DNA from: Verrucomicrobiota bacterium
Lineage (GTDB): Bacteria > Verrucomicrobiota > Verrucomicrobiia > Limisphaerales > PALSA-1396
DNA: 64,000 bases
NCBI GenBank assembly: GCA_016200005.1
Contig: JACQFP010000069.1
Location: 24,533-88,532 of the forward strand
Direction: 5' to 3'
Each line of letters opens with the position of its first letter. The first letter of the stretch is position 1. The position numbers and the translations under genes were made by a program. This document shows, in pieces, positions 53,622 through 61,520 of this stretch. The notes under the pieces are model-generated. The model saw nothing but the letters and a program-made list of their open reading frames with translations. It ran no database searches and was not told the origin of the DNA.

Positions 53622-53749
53622 GCGGTAGATGGAGCCACAGCCGGAACGCCTATTTCAAGCCGTAACGGAGGCAGCGGGTCATTTTTGTGATTTCTCCCGG
53701 GCATCTCTTCAACCCGGCTCACGGCCGCCAAAAAAAGTTAAAAAAGTTC

Positions 53750-53798
53750 TTGCCATTGTCTAGTCAATGAGTAGGGTAAGCCAGTAATGTCTAGTCAA
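53750..53798 (+). promoter_or_regulatory. Candidate promoter and repeated operator before yezD
   Basis: The 11-mer TGTCTAGTCAA occurs twice in direct orientation, at 53757-53767 and 53788-53798. The first copy sits within CATTGTCTAGTCAATG (53754-53769), which has CATTG/CAATG arms. It lies between a possible -35 TTGCCA (53750-53755) and -10 TAGGGT (53772-53777), spacer 16. An inverted partner TAGACAAT is at 53803-53810. The second copy overlaps the ATG of yezD. A repressor such as the locus's Rrf2 protein could bind here (inference). Confidence 0.5.
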
Positions 53799-53990
53799 AC
53801 GATAGACAATAAGCAAAAAGATCCTTCGCGCAGCCGGGCGGAAGATGCGGCGCAGTGGATCTTCGACGCATTGCAGGGTATTCGCTTTGGCTCGGTGGAG
53901 ATTCTGATCCACGAGGGCCAGGTCGTGCAGCTTGAGCGGCGCGAGCGGATACGCCTGGAGCGGCAGGGCAGAGGCGGCGCTTCGGATTGA
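53787..53990 (+). CDS. yezD: YezD family protein (DUF2292)
   Basis: Small protein of 67 residues with the family core AAQWIFDALQGIRFGSVEIL and the following IHEGQVVQLERRER. YezD-like proteins are found beside sulfonate, sulfate or cysteine uptake and assimilation genes, but their molecular role is not established; the fold is probably one small alpha/beta domain. It leads the sulfur-uptake locus. If the promoter proposed at 53750 is right, the mRNA would be almost leaderless. Confidence 0.85.
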   Translation: MSSQTIDNKQKDPSRSRAEDAAQWIFDALQGIRFGSVEILIHEGQVVQLERRERIRLERQGRGGASD

Positions 53991-54001
53991 AGAGATGCCG
54001 A

Positions 54002-54015
54002 CCGGCGCACGCCGG
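54002..54015 (+). other. Small GC hairpin between yezD and the porin gene
   Basis: CCGGCG-CA-CGCCGG forms a six-pair stem with a two-base loop, 12 bases after the yezD stop. There is no T-run after it, so it is probably not a terminator. It might slow ribosomes or RNA polymerase, or protect the mRNA end. Confidence 0.4.
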
Positions 54016-54093
54016 ACGTTGAAACCAACATGTGTGGCGGGCTGACCGGACGACCGGAAGTTCCCATAAGAGAAATCAAACAGGAAGGACATT

Positions 54094-55506
54094 ATGAGAA
54101 CCAAGACAAGCGCGCTGCTGGCAGCCCTGGCGGCTGCCGTCGCGCTCAACACCGGTGCGGCGGAGCAAACTACTCACGGCGATGAGGTCATCCTGTCACG
54201 CATCCGGGCCCTGGAACAGGAGCTTCAAAGTCTGAAGCAAACAGTGAAGACCCAGCAGACATCGGCCAAAGAGGACACGAAAGTTGAAGAACTCGACCAG
54301 AAGATCCGCGTGTTGGAACGCAAGCAGGAAATCGAGCAGGAGCAGGCCGCCGCGAAGGCGAAGACCACTCCGATCCTCAGTGTGGGTGAGAAGGGGTTCT
54401 CGCTCCAAAGCGGCGATGGGGCCTTCAACCTTCGACTCCGGTCGCTCGTTCAGGCAGACAGCCGGTTTTATTTCGATAATGGCGGGGTCAGGAACAACGA
54501 CACATTCCTGATCCGCCGGGCGCGCATTGAACTCACCGGCACGCTGTTCGATAAATTGGACTTCCGCATCATGCCGGATTTTGCAGGCACAACGCCCACG
54601 CTGTTGGATGCCTGGCTGGACTGGAAGATCAGTCCGTATTTCCAAGTGCTGGCTGGCAAAGTGAAACTGCCGGTCGGATTGGAGCGCTTTCAATCGCGCG
54701 AAAACAATCTGCTGACCGAGTTCGGCTACCCCACGAGCCTCGTCCCCAACCGTGATATTGGAATCGCGCTGCACGGACAAGTGCTGAACGGGGCGCTCGA
54801 CTATTACGTGGGGGCTTTCAACGGGACGCGGGACGGCGGTAGCACCGTCGTCGATAGCGAAGATGACAAGAGTGTGGCAGCATGGCTGTTCGCCACTCCA
54901 TTTGCTAAAAGTGATAACGCGGCGTTGAAAGGGCTGGGGTTTGGCATCGCCGGCACCTACGGCAACGACGAAGGCACGCCGTCGAATTTCAACACGGTGG
55001 GGCAACAAGCGTTTTATCGCTGGCGCACCGGCGTGGCGAACGACGGCACGACCTGGCGTATTGTGCCACAGGCCTACTACTTCTATGGCCCCTTCGGATT
55101 GTTGGGCGAATATGCGATTTCGTCGCAGAAGGTTCGGAGTGGTACCACTTTAGGAACGATCCAGAACCAAGCTTGGGAAGTGACCGCCTCCTACGTGCTG
55201 ACTGGCGAGGATGCCACCTTTCGCGGCGTCAAACCCGCGAAGTCGGTCAGCTTCGGCGAGAAAAGAGGCTGGGGCGCGTGGCAGTTGGTGGCGCGGGTCA
55301 CGGAACTGGACATCGACGACGATGCGTTCCCCACGTTTGCCAACCCGGCGACATCCGCCTCGCGTGCTCGAAGTTATGGCGGCGGCATCAACTGGTATCT
55401 GAACCAGCAGGTGCGCATCTCGGCAGACTACAACTGGACGGCCTTGAGCGGGGCGGCGTTGCGCGATGAACACGCCCTCATCACGCGCGTTCAATTTCGC
55501 TATTAA
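54094..55506 (+). CDS. Outer-membrane porin of the OprP/OprO (phosphate-selective) family
   Basis: Porin of 470 residues. A signal peptide (about 1-22, ending TGAA) is followed by a periplasmic coiled coil (about 30-85, ILSRIRALEQELQSLKQTV), then a beta-barrel. The barrel has FLIRRARIELTGTLFDKLDF, KVKLPVGLERFQSRENN and the ending DEHALITRVQFRY with terminal Phe-Arg-Tyr. AGGAAGGA lies about six bases before the ATG. Family members pass phosphate or pyrophosphate, but gene context with YezD, Rrf2 and a SsuABC-type importer suggests sulfonates or another sulfur source here (inference). Confidence 0.9.
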   Translation: MRTKTSALLAALAAAVALNTGAAEQTTHGDEVILSRIRALEQELQSLKQTVKTQQTSAKEDTKVEELDQKIRVLERKQEIEQEQAAAKAKTTPILSVGEKGFSLQSGDGAFNLRLRSLVQADSRFYFDNGGVRNNDTFLIRRARIELTGTLFDKLDFRIMPDFAGTTPTLLDAWLDWKISPYFQVLAGKVKLPVGLERFQSRENNLLTEFGYPTSLVPNRDIGIALHGQVLNGALDYYVGAFNGTRDGGSTVVDSEDDKSVAAWLFATPFAKSDNAALKGLGFGIAGTYGNDEGTPSNFNTVGQQAFYRWRTGVANDGTTWRIVPQAYYFYGPFGLLGEYAISSQKVRSGTTLGTIQNQAWEVTASYVLTGEDATFRGVKPAKSVSFGEKRGWGAWQLVARVTELDIDDDAFPTFANPATSASRARSYGGGINWYLNQQVRISADYNWTALSGAALRDEHALITRVQFRY

Positions 55507-55627
55507 CCACTTCGCTCTGAAACAACACACTTTGATGCCGGAATTGAACCGTGGACTCAGATCGGCAGAATCGCAGCGCGGACCGGCATTCAAATGGCCC
55601 TTCAAACCCATTGCATTTGTCGATTCA

Positions 55628-55637
55628 CTGGCTAGAC
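55628..55637 (+). promoter_or_regulatory. Candidate operator before the Rrf2 gene
   Basis: CTGGCTAGAC matches the reverse complement of the upstream GTCTAGTCAA repeats at 8 of 10 positions and lies 10 bases before the Rrf2 ATG. A possible -35 TTGTCG at 55617-55622 and -10 TAGACT at 55633-55638 surround it. It suggests autoregulation by the Rrf2 protein. Confidence 0.4.
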
Positions 55638-55646
55638 TTAGCGGGT

Positions 55647-56132
55647 ATGCGCTTAACGAAACGAGGTGAGTATGCCCTCCGAGCACTCATCGACCTGGGC
55701 ATCGCACGCGAAGTCGGGCGTCCGCTGCTGCAGATCGGGGAATTGGCCAGAAAGGAAAACATTCCGGTAAAATTCCTGGAGCAGATTCTGGTGGAGTTGA
55801 AGGCGGCCGGCTATCTCGACAGCAAGCGCGGCAAAAACGGCGGTTACTTTATCAAACAACCGATGGACACGATCAAAATTGGAAGTGTGGTGCGCGAGAT
55901 CGAAGGGCCGCTGGCGCCGATTGCCTGCGTCAGCCAGAACTTCTACGAACGCTGTTCCTGCCCCGACGAGGCGCATTGTGGATTGCGGATGTTGATGCTC
56001 GACGTGCGCAACGCCATCGCCAATATCCTCGATGGTTACACCTTGGCCCAAACCGTCGAGGTGACGCTCCGGAAACTGCGGCGCGACAAGGCGCCGTTGC
56101 CGTTTGCAAGCAAGGGAAAGTCCGCCACATGA
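55647..56132 (+). CDS. Rrf2 family transcriptional regulator
   Basis: Winged-helix regulator of 161 residues (RLTKRGEYALRALIDLGIA, ending KKL-like arm). C94, C103, C105 and C111 (ACVSQNFYERCSCPDEAHCG) form a cysteine cluster that could bind an Fe-S cluster or sense sulfide, as in CymR/IscR relatives. The stop overlaps the ATG of the substrate-binding protein (ATGA). Its place in the locus makes it the likely repressor of sulfur-source uptake. The start ATG is before the conserved MRLTKRGEYA. Confidence 0.93.
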   Translation: MRLTKRGEYALRALIDLGIAREVGRPLLQIGELARKENIPVKFLEQILVELKAAGYLDSKRGKNGGYFIKQPMDTIKIGSVVREIEGPLAPIACVSQNFYERCSCPDEAHCGLRMLMLDVRNAIANILDGYTLAQTVEVTLRKLRRDKAPLPFASKGKSAT

Positions 56133-57151
56133 TAAAAACATTCATTTTAGGGGCCGCGCTATTTGCCGTCACGCCCTCGGCGTCGGCGGAAAAGATCATC
56201 TTGCGTGTTGGGCATTTTCCGAACATCACCCACGCTCAAGGAGTCATCGGCCACGGATTGACGCGGCAAGGCAAAGGCTGGTTTGAAGAACGGCTAGGTC
56301 CAGAGGTGGAGGTGCAATGGTTTGTGTATAACGCCGGGCCGACGGCAATGGAGGCAATTTTTGCAAGGTCAATTGATATTACTTATGTCGGGCCGAACCC
56401 CGCAATCAACGCACACCTGAAATCGCGTGGAGACGAAATCCGGATCGTGGCTGGCGCGTGCGGCGGGGGCGCCGCTTTGGTCATTCATTTGGATGGTCCG
56501 ATCAAGACGGACGCGGACTTCAAAGGCAAAAAGATCGCCACGCCGCAACTCGGCAACACCCAGGATGTCGCCGCGCGAGCGTGGTTGCAATCCAAAGGTC
56601 TCAGGATCAAGCTGACCGGCGGTGATGCGCTCGTGGTTCCCACCGCCAATCCCGATCAACTGTCCTTGTTCAAGAAAGGCGACCTTGACGCCGTCTGGAC
56701 GGTTGAGCCGTGGGTCAGCCGCCTGGAGTTGGAGGCCAAAGGCAAAATTTATCTCGAGGAAAAAAGTTTGTGGCCGGACGGCAAATACGTGACCACCCAT
56801 CTGGTCAGCAGCGCGAATTTTCTCCTGGAGCGGCGGGAGTTGCTCAAGAAATGGATTGCCGCCCATGTCGAGTTGACGGAGTGGATCAACAAGCATCCCG
56901 ACGAAGCCAAGAAGATTTTCAATCAGGAAATCAAAACCGAAACCACCAAGGCGTTGCCACTAACGACCCTGGACAGCGCCTGGCAACGACTGGAACTGAC
57001 ACATGATCCCATGCGCGCCTCCTTGCTTAAATCCGCCGAGGACGCGCATCGCATCGGCTTCATCAAGGACAAGCCCGACCTGACACGCATCTACGATTTG
57101 AGGTTGCTCAACGACGTGCTCCGCGAAAAGGGATTGGCCGAAGTTAAATGA
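56129..57151 (+). CDS. ABC transporter substrate-binding protein (SsuA/TauA/NrtA type)
   Basis: Periplasmic binding protein of 340 residues with a signal peptide (ILGAALFAVTPSASA). ILRVGHFPNITHAQGVIGHG and the YVGPNPAINAHLKS region are typical of aliphatic sulfonate, taurine or nitrate-binding members. KKIATPQLGNTQDVAARAWL and DLDAVWTVEPW follow. The ATG overlaps the Rrf2 stop, and the stop overlaps the ATPase ATG, so the transport genes are strictly coupled. A sulfur ligand is favoured by yezD and Rrf2 nearby; nitrate is the alternative. Confidence 0.92.
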   Translation: MIKTFILGAALFAVTPSASAEKIILRVGHFPNITHAQGVIGHGLTRQGKGWFEERLGPEVEVQWFVYNAGPTAMEAIFARSIDITYVGPNPAINAHLKSRGDEIRIVAGACGGGAALVIHLDGPIKTDADFKGKKIATPQLGNTQDVAARAWLQSKGLRIKLTGGDALVVPTANPDQLSLFKKGDLDAVWTVEPWVSRLELEAKGKIYLEEKSLWPDGKYVTTHLVSSANFLLERRELLKKWIAAHVELTEWINKHPDEAKKIFNQEIKTETTKALPLTTLDSAWQRLELTHDPMRASLLKSAEDAHRIGFIKDKPDLTRIYDLRLLNDVLREKGLAEVK

Positions 57152-57963
57152 ACGCAATTCAGGACGAACTCCAAAACGTGCCGCCGGAAAAACTGGTGGT
57201 GGACGGCGTGTCGAAATGGTTTCGCACCCGCCGCGCCGACGTCCACGCGCTCGACAATGTGTCGGTGAACGTGAAGGAGGGCGAGTTCGTTTGTCTGGTC
57301 GGGGCATCCGGCTGCGGCAAATCCACGTTGCTCAACATCATCGCCGGCCTCGAACAACCCGACAGCGGACACGTGCTGGCCGATGGTAAACTGGTGATCG
57401 GGCCGGGCCGCGAACGCATGATGATGTTTCAGGAATCGGCGCTGTTCCCCTGGCTCGACGTGATGGGCAATTTGATGTTCAGTCTGAAATTGAAGCCGAA
57501 GCTGAGCAACAAGGAGCGGCGTGAGGTGGCGATGTTTTATCTTCAGTTGGTCGGGCTGGAAAAATTCATGCACGCCAACATCCATGAGTTGTCCGGCGGA
57601 ATGAAACAGCGCGTCGCCCTGGCCCGCGCCCTCGCGCCCAACCCGCGCGTCCTGCTCATGGACGAACCGTTCGCCGCGCTCGACGCGTTGACTCGCGAGC
57701 AGCTTTACGGTGACATCCAGCAAATCTGGGAGCAACGGCGCAAGACCATCCTGTTCGTCACCCACAACGTGCGCGAAGCTGCCTGCCTGGGCGATCGGGT
57801 CGTTCTTTTTTCCCCGCATCCGGGCCAGATCAAGGAGGAATTTTCCATCGACTTGCCGCGCCCGCGCGACATCAACAGCGTGGAGCTGGCGAAGTTCTCA
57901 ACCTCCATCACCCGCGCGCTGAAATACCACTTGAAAAAATCAGCGGGAGAGGAGGTTGAATGA
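57148..57963 (+). CDS. ABC transporter ATP-binding protein (SsuB/TauB/NrtD type)
   Basis: ATPase subunit of 271 residues: Walker A GASGCGKSTLLN, Q-loop FQESALFPWLDV, signature ELSGGMKQRVALARAL, Walker B VLLMDEPFAALD and switch His in FVTHNVREA. It powers uptake with the permease gene whose ATG overlaps its stop (ATGA). Length and motifs are those of the SsuB/TauB/NrtD group. Confidence 0.95.
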   Translation: MNAIQDELQNVPPEKLVVDGVSKWFRTRRADVHALDNVSVNVKEGEFVCLVGASGCGKSTLLNIIAGLEQPDSGHVLADGKLVIGPGRERMMMFQESALFPWLDVMGNLMFSLKLKPKLSNKERREVAMFYLQLVGLEKFMHANIHELSGGMKQRVALARALAPNPRVLLMDEPFAALDALTREQLYGDIQQIWEQRRKTILFVTHNVREAACLGDRVVLFSPHPGQIKEEFSIDLPRPRDINSVELAKFSTSITRALKYHLKKSAGEEVE

Positions 57964-58724
57964 AACGCTGGCTGACGGCATTTCTGGTCTTCGCCTGTTT
58001 CGTCGCCTTATGGGAATGGCTGGTCCGCTCGGGCATGTGGTCGGCGGTGCTCGTGCCGTCACCAGTGGATGTGGGCAGCTACTTGGTGAAATCAATCGAG
58101 GACCGGACACTCCTTGAAGCCAGCTATGTGACGCTCAAACGCTTGTTTCTTGGATACGCGGTGGGTTTGATCGCAGGTTTACCGCTGGGACTCTTGATTG
58201 CGCGCTTCAAATTTTTCCAGGACACACTGGGCCTGCTCGCGCTGGGATTTCAAACGCTACCCAGCGTGTGTTGGGCGCCGCTGGCGTTGCTCTGGTTCGG
58301 ACAGACGGAGACGGCCATGTTTTTCATCGTTATCATGGGTTCGCTTTGGTCCGTGGTGCTGGCCACGGACAACGGAGTGCGCAACGTCCCGCCGATATTT
58401 GCGCGCGCGGCGCAGACGATGGGTTCGCGCGGCTTCCACACCTGGCTCAAGGTCATCCTGCCGGCGTCCCTGCCGTTCATCGTCAGCGGCATGAAACAAG
58501 GCTGGGCATTCGCGTGGCGTTCCTTGATGGCGGCGGAAATTTACATCACGATTCTCACGGGCATGGGGTTGGGAAATTTGCTGCACTTCGGACGCGAGCT
58601 GAATGCCATGGATCAAGTCATTGGCATCATGCTCATCATCGTCGTCATCGGGCTCCTTGCCGACAAAATTCTGTTCTCTCCGGTTGAACGTTTCATGCAT
58701 CGGCGCTGGGGCACGGCAAAGTAA
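57960..58724 (+). CDS. ABC transporter permease (SsuC/TauC type)
   Basis: Membrane permease of 254 residues with about six hydrophobic helices. The EAA coupling motif appears as RAAQTMGSRGFHTWLKVILP, followed by ASLPFIVSGMKQGWAFAWRS. A single permease is present, so the channel should be a homodimer. It ends the coupled transport set; the next gene (EVE protein) starts 81 bp later and is probably separate. Confidence 0.94.
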   Translation: MKRWLTAFLVFACFVALWEWLVRSGMWSAVLVPSPVDVGSYLVKSIEDRTLLEASYVTLKRLFLGYAVGLIAGLPLGLLIARFKFFQDTLGLLALGFQTLPSVCWAPLALLWFGQTETAMFFIVIMGSLWSVVLATDNGVRNVPPIFARAAQTMGSRGFHTWLKVILPASLPFIVSGMKQGWAFAWRSLMAAEIYITILTGMGLGNLLHFGRELNAMDQVIGIMLIIVVIGLLADKILFSPVERFMHRRWGTAK

Positions 58725-58805
58725 TCAATTGCACCGTTTCGCTTGATATGGATTGGGGTCGTTTCCTGCTTTCCTCGGTTAAAAATTCAAATTAGGAATT
58801 CCGGA

Positions 58806-59225
58806 ATGAGTAAGAATTATTGGCTGGTGAAATCCGAACCGGAAGCCTACTTGTGGGCGACCTTCGTCAGGGACGGCAAGACCGCCTGGACCGGCGTCCG
58901 CAATTACCAGGCGCGCAATAATCTTCGCGCAATGACAGCCGGCGACCGCGTGCTCTTCTACCATAGCGGCGAAGCGAAGGAAATCGTCGGTCTCGGCAAA
59001 GTCGTAAAAGCGGCGTATCCCGATCCGACGGCGAAGGAGGGCGACTGGGTTTGCGTGGACCTCGCGCCGGTGAAAGCGCTCGTCAAGCCTGTGTCGCTCG
59101 TGGCCATCAAAGCCGACCAGCAGCTCAAGGAAATGGCGCTGGTGAAAAACACGCGCCTCTCGGTGCAGCCGGTGACCGGGGAACAATTCAACCGCGTGCT
59201 CGAACTTGCAGCCACGAAAATCTGA
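58806..59225 (+). CDS. EVE domain (PUA-like) protein
   Basis: Protein of 139 residues covering one EVE domain. YWLVKSEPEAYLW, TAWTGVRNYQARNNLRAM, GDRVLFYHSGEAKEIVGLG and DPTAKEGDWVCVDLAPV are the conserved segments. The family binds modified nucleic-acid bases through an aromatic pocket, but bacterial housekeeping copies like this have no proven role. The HAD gene overlaps its 3' end by 20 bp. Confidence 0.93.
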   Translation: MSKNYWLVKSEPEAYLWATFVRDGKTAWTGVRNYQARNNLRAMTAGDRVLFYHSGEAKEIVGLGKVVKAAYPDPTAKEGDWVCVDLAPVKALVKPVSLVAIKADQQLKEMALVKNTRLSVQPVTGEQFNRVLELAATKI

Positions 59226-59871
59226 CAACGACTTCCGCGCCGTCATCTTCGACATGGACGGAGTGGTCGTGGACAGCGAACCGCGTCACGAACGCGCCTT
59301 TCTCGAAGTGGTCCGCGAACTCGGCTACGGCCAGACGCACGGTGTCAGGTGGGCAGACTGGGTGGGCCGTTCGGACCATGAGCTGTGGGTGGACTTCGTT
59401 GCCAGACACAAACCTGCGCAGTCGCTCGAACAATTGCTGAAGCTGAAGCGCGACCGCGTGCTGGAAATCATCCGGCGCGAAGAACCGATCTTCGCCGGCC
59501 TGGCTGAACTCGTGGAAAAACTGTCACGCGTTTGCAAGCTGGGTCTGGCTTCCGGTTCGGAGCGACCAGTGGTTGAAGCCGTCCTGTCGCTTCAAGACCT
59601 GCGGCGCTTTTTTTCCGCCACCGTGACCGCTTCGGAAGTCAAACGTGGCAAACCGCGCCCGGAGATTTTTCTGCGCACCGCCGGGTTGCTGGGCGTTGCC
59701 CCGGCAGACTGCTGGGTCATCGAGGATTCCAAACCCGGTGTTATCGCCGCGCTCGCTGCCAATATGCGCGTCATCGCCATCACCAACACGCATCCCGCGG
59801 AGGAACTGCGGCAGGCGACGCTGGTCGTGCAGACCTACGCGAAGATAGAGCGGCTGTTGCTACGAAAATAA
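59206..59871 (+). CDS. HAD-superfamily phosphatase (beta-phosphoglucomutase-like)
   Basis: HAD hydrolase of 221 residues. Motif I is VIFDMDGVVVDSE with the nucleophile and acid Asp, motif II is GLASGSERP, and motif III/IV are KRGKPRPEIFLRTA and WVIEDSKPGVIAAL. The alpha-helical cap after motif I fits the beta-phosphoglucomutase/phosphoglycolate phosphatase group. It begins at TTG 59206 inside the preceding gene. The substrate is a small phosphorylated metabolite not identifiable from sequence. Confidence 0.9.
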   Translation: MQPRKSDNDFRAVIFDMDGVVVDSEPRHERAFLEVVRELGYGQTHGVRWADWVGRSDHELWVDFVARHKPAQSLEQLLKLKRDRVLEIIRREEPIFAGLAELVEKLSRVCKLGLASGSERPVVEAVLSLQDLRRFFSATVTASEVKRGKPRPEIFLRTAGLLGVAPADCWVIEDSKPGVIAALAANMRVIAITNTHPAEELRQATLVVQTYAKIERLLLRK

Positions 59872-59924
59872 TACCAACTTCCTTTGCTGATCGGTAAAAT
59901 GGCGTCGCCGACATTTTCAGTGGA

Positions 59925-60435
59925 TCAGCAGCAGGGAACTTTGCGTTTGCCGGCGACGAAGTAAAGCAGCGTGAGCAGGTTCTTGGAGGTCCGAAAGCCC
60001 CGGACTTTTTCATTTCGTGGCCGAAAACCGACTGTTCAATCCTTCCAAGTACGCCGTAGTCAGCCCTGCCTTCCAGTCCCCCAAGATCCCTTCCCCATGC
60101 CGCTCCACCATCTCGGCGATCTTGAGCATCGGCTGCAGCAGTTGGTGGCCGGCTTTGGCGGCAGCGGTTTTGACCCAGGCGCGCCATCTGACAAAATCCT
60201 TCCGGGCCTGTTTCACGGCGGGCAGTTGGTAAAGATCTTGCAGAATCAGCCGCATCTGACACGCCCTCACCGTCAGCGGGTGTTGCCAGTCCATCTGTTC
60301 CAACCGAGCCAACTCCTGCTCGCTGTGCCGCTGCGGATTCTTGGGAAAGACCCACTGACTGCGGGCTAACTGGGTCCGCTTCTGCTCATCTTGCTGCGCC
60401 TCCAGCCGCCGCACCGCCTCTACCCCTTCGTTGGC
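59925..60435 (-). pseudogene. ISL3-family transposase remnant
   Basis: On the minus strand the sequence ANEGVEAVRRLEAQQDEQKR...SQWVFPKNPQRHSEQEL...LQDLYQLPAVKQAR...GDWKAGLTTAYLEGLNSRFSATK is the C-terminal part of an ISL3 (DDE) transposase. A TGA interrupts it after SATK. The tail GFRTSKNLLTLLYFVAGKR then continues in another frame until a TGA at 59925-59927. The N-terminal two thirds of the gene are missing, and no terminal inverted repeats were identified. It is inactive. Confidence 0.85.
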
Positions 60436-60482
60436 GGCTTATCTGCGACGGGCTTTGGTACTGACTGAGACTCTTCGCTCGC

Positions 60483-60809
60483 TTACTTGTACTTGATCAC
60501 TGTTCCCGTAACTTTGGTGCTGTAACCATCCAGCACATACGCCCAAAACCAGTTTTCGGTGATTACCGGATCAATCAGGGCGTCACCTTGCTTGCTCGCA
60601 ACCGCCGCATCGTAAGCCCGCACAAATCGTTCATTCTGTCCGATGGGGATAAATCCGAACAGCATCAGACCTGTCGCTTCACCCTGGCCTTCGCCCAGAG
60701 TTTCATAGTTGGTTTTGGTTACGGTCGGAATTTTCAGCGGTTGCGACGCGCAACCGACGGCTAGAAGGCTTAACAATCCGAGTGACAGTATGGGTTTTAT
60801 TTTTTTCAT
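60483..60809 (-). CDS. TRL-like lipoprotein
   Basis: Lipoprotein of 108 residues: leader with lipobox LLAVGC (Cys20) and a mature domain GEGQGEATGLMLFGFIPIGQ followed by YDAAVASKQGDALIDPVITE. This resembles TRL-like small lipoproteins, whose function is unknown. It is co-directional with the exported protein downstream on the same strand. Confidence 0.75.
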   Translation of the reverse strand: MKKIKPILSLGLLSLLAVGCASQPLKIPTVTKTNYETLGEGQGEATGLMLFGFIPIGQNERFVRAYDAAVASKQGDALIDPVITENWFWAYVLDGYSTKVTGTVIKYK

Positions 60810-60851
60810 GGGATTTTATGTTTGTTGTTGGTCTCTCAATTTGTCCGTGTT

Positions 60852-61514
60852 CTATCGAGGTGTGGCCTGCAATCTTTCGATCAACGACCGTTTATCAATC
60901 ACGGCAGTCGAAGTTGTATAATTTTTGGTGGACTGGGAATCCTGCGTGAGGCGCTCCCCCGATGCAGGTGGAGCGGCGGAAAGAGGCTCGGGCCGGGCCG
61001 TAGCGTTCGGATAGCCAAACAACTGGGCCGTTGCGTAGCTCTTTTTTAGCGAAATCGAAACAGGAATGGCGCTGGAAACCATTCCCAGGCCGAAATCCTG
61101 TCCGTAGTAGTCGGTGTCGCCGACCACACCGCCCAGTAAGGTGAACTTGGTGACGTAATTCACCTGGCCAGCCACGAACGGAGTGCAATTCAAAGCTCCT
61201 TTGATGTTGATCGACTTCAGCGTCGCACCGTCCGCCAAAATATAAATGTCCGTATAAGTCCCCCAAGCGAGATACGCATTGGGGCCAACAATAATGTTCA
61301 GGCTCCCGCCGCTCTGACTGACCGCGACCGTCAACGTGCCATCGTTGGGGTCATAATAGGCATTTGCGCCATCACCTGAATAGGACACACTGATCCCATC
61401 GATGACGGTCTTGAACCCCGCCTCACTGCGGCTGGCAAAGGCCAGCATTAAACTAACGATTACCACTGCCAGCCACAGACCTTTGGTTCCAGTTGATAGG
61501 GGTTTTGTTTTCAT
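60852..61514 (-). CDS. Exported protein of unknown function
   Basis: Protein of 220 residues with a signal peptide (about 1-32, GLWLAVVIVSLMLAFASRSEA). The middle part alternates short beta strands with Gly/Asn turns (VSQSGGSLNIIVGPNAYLAW, then YILADGATLKSINIKGALN), like a small beta-solenoid. The C-terminal third is polar and Ser/Ala/Pro-rich. I recognise no family. Confidence 0.75.
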   Translation of the reverse strand: MKTKPLSTGTKGLWLAVVIVSLMLAFASRSEAGFKTVIDGISVSYSGDGANAYYDPNDGTLTVAVSQSGGSLNIIVGPNAYLAWGTYTDIYILADGATLKSINIKGALNCTPFVAGQVNYVTKFTLLGGVVGDTDYYGQDFGLGMVSSAIPVSISLKKSYATAQLFGYPNATARPEPLSAAPPASGERLTQDSQSTKNYTTSTAVIDKRSLIERLQATPR

Positions 61515-61520
61515 AGGTAC

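Noticed and set aside
58725..58805. Intrinsic terminator after the ABC transporter genes
   Set aside because: No GC-rich stem followed by a T-run could be found in the gap.
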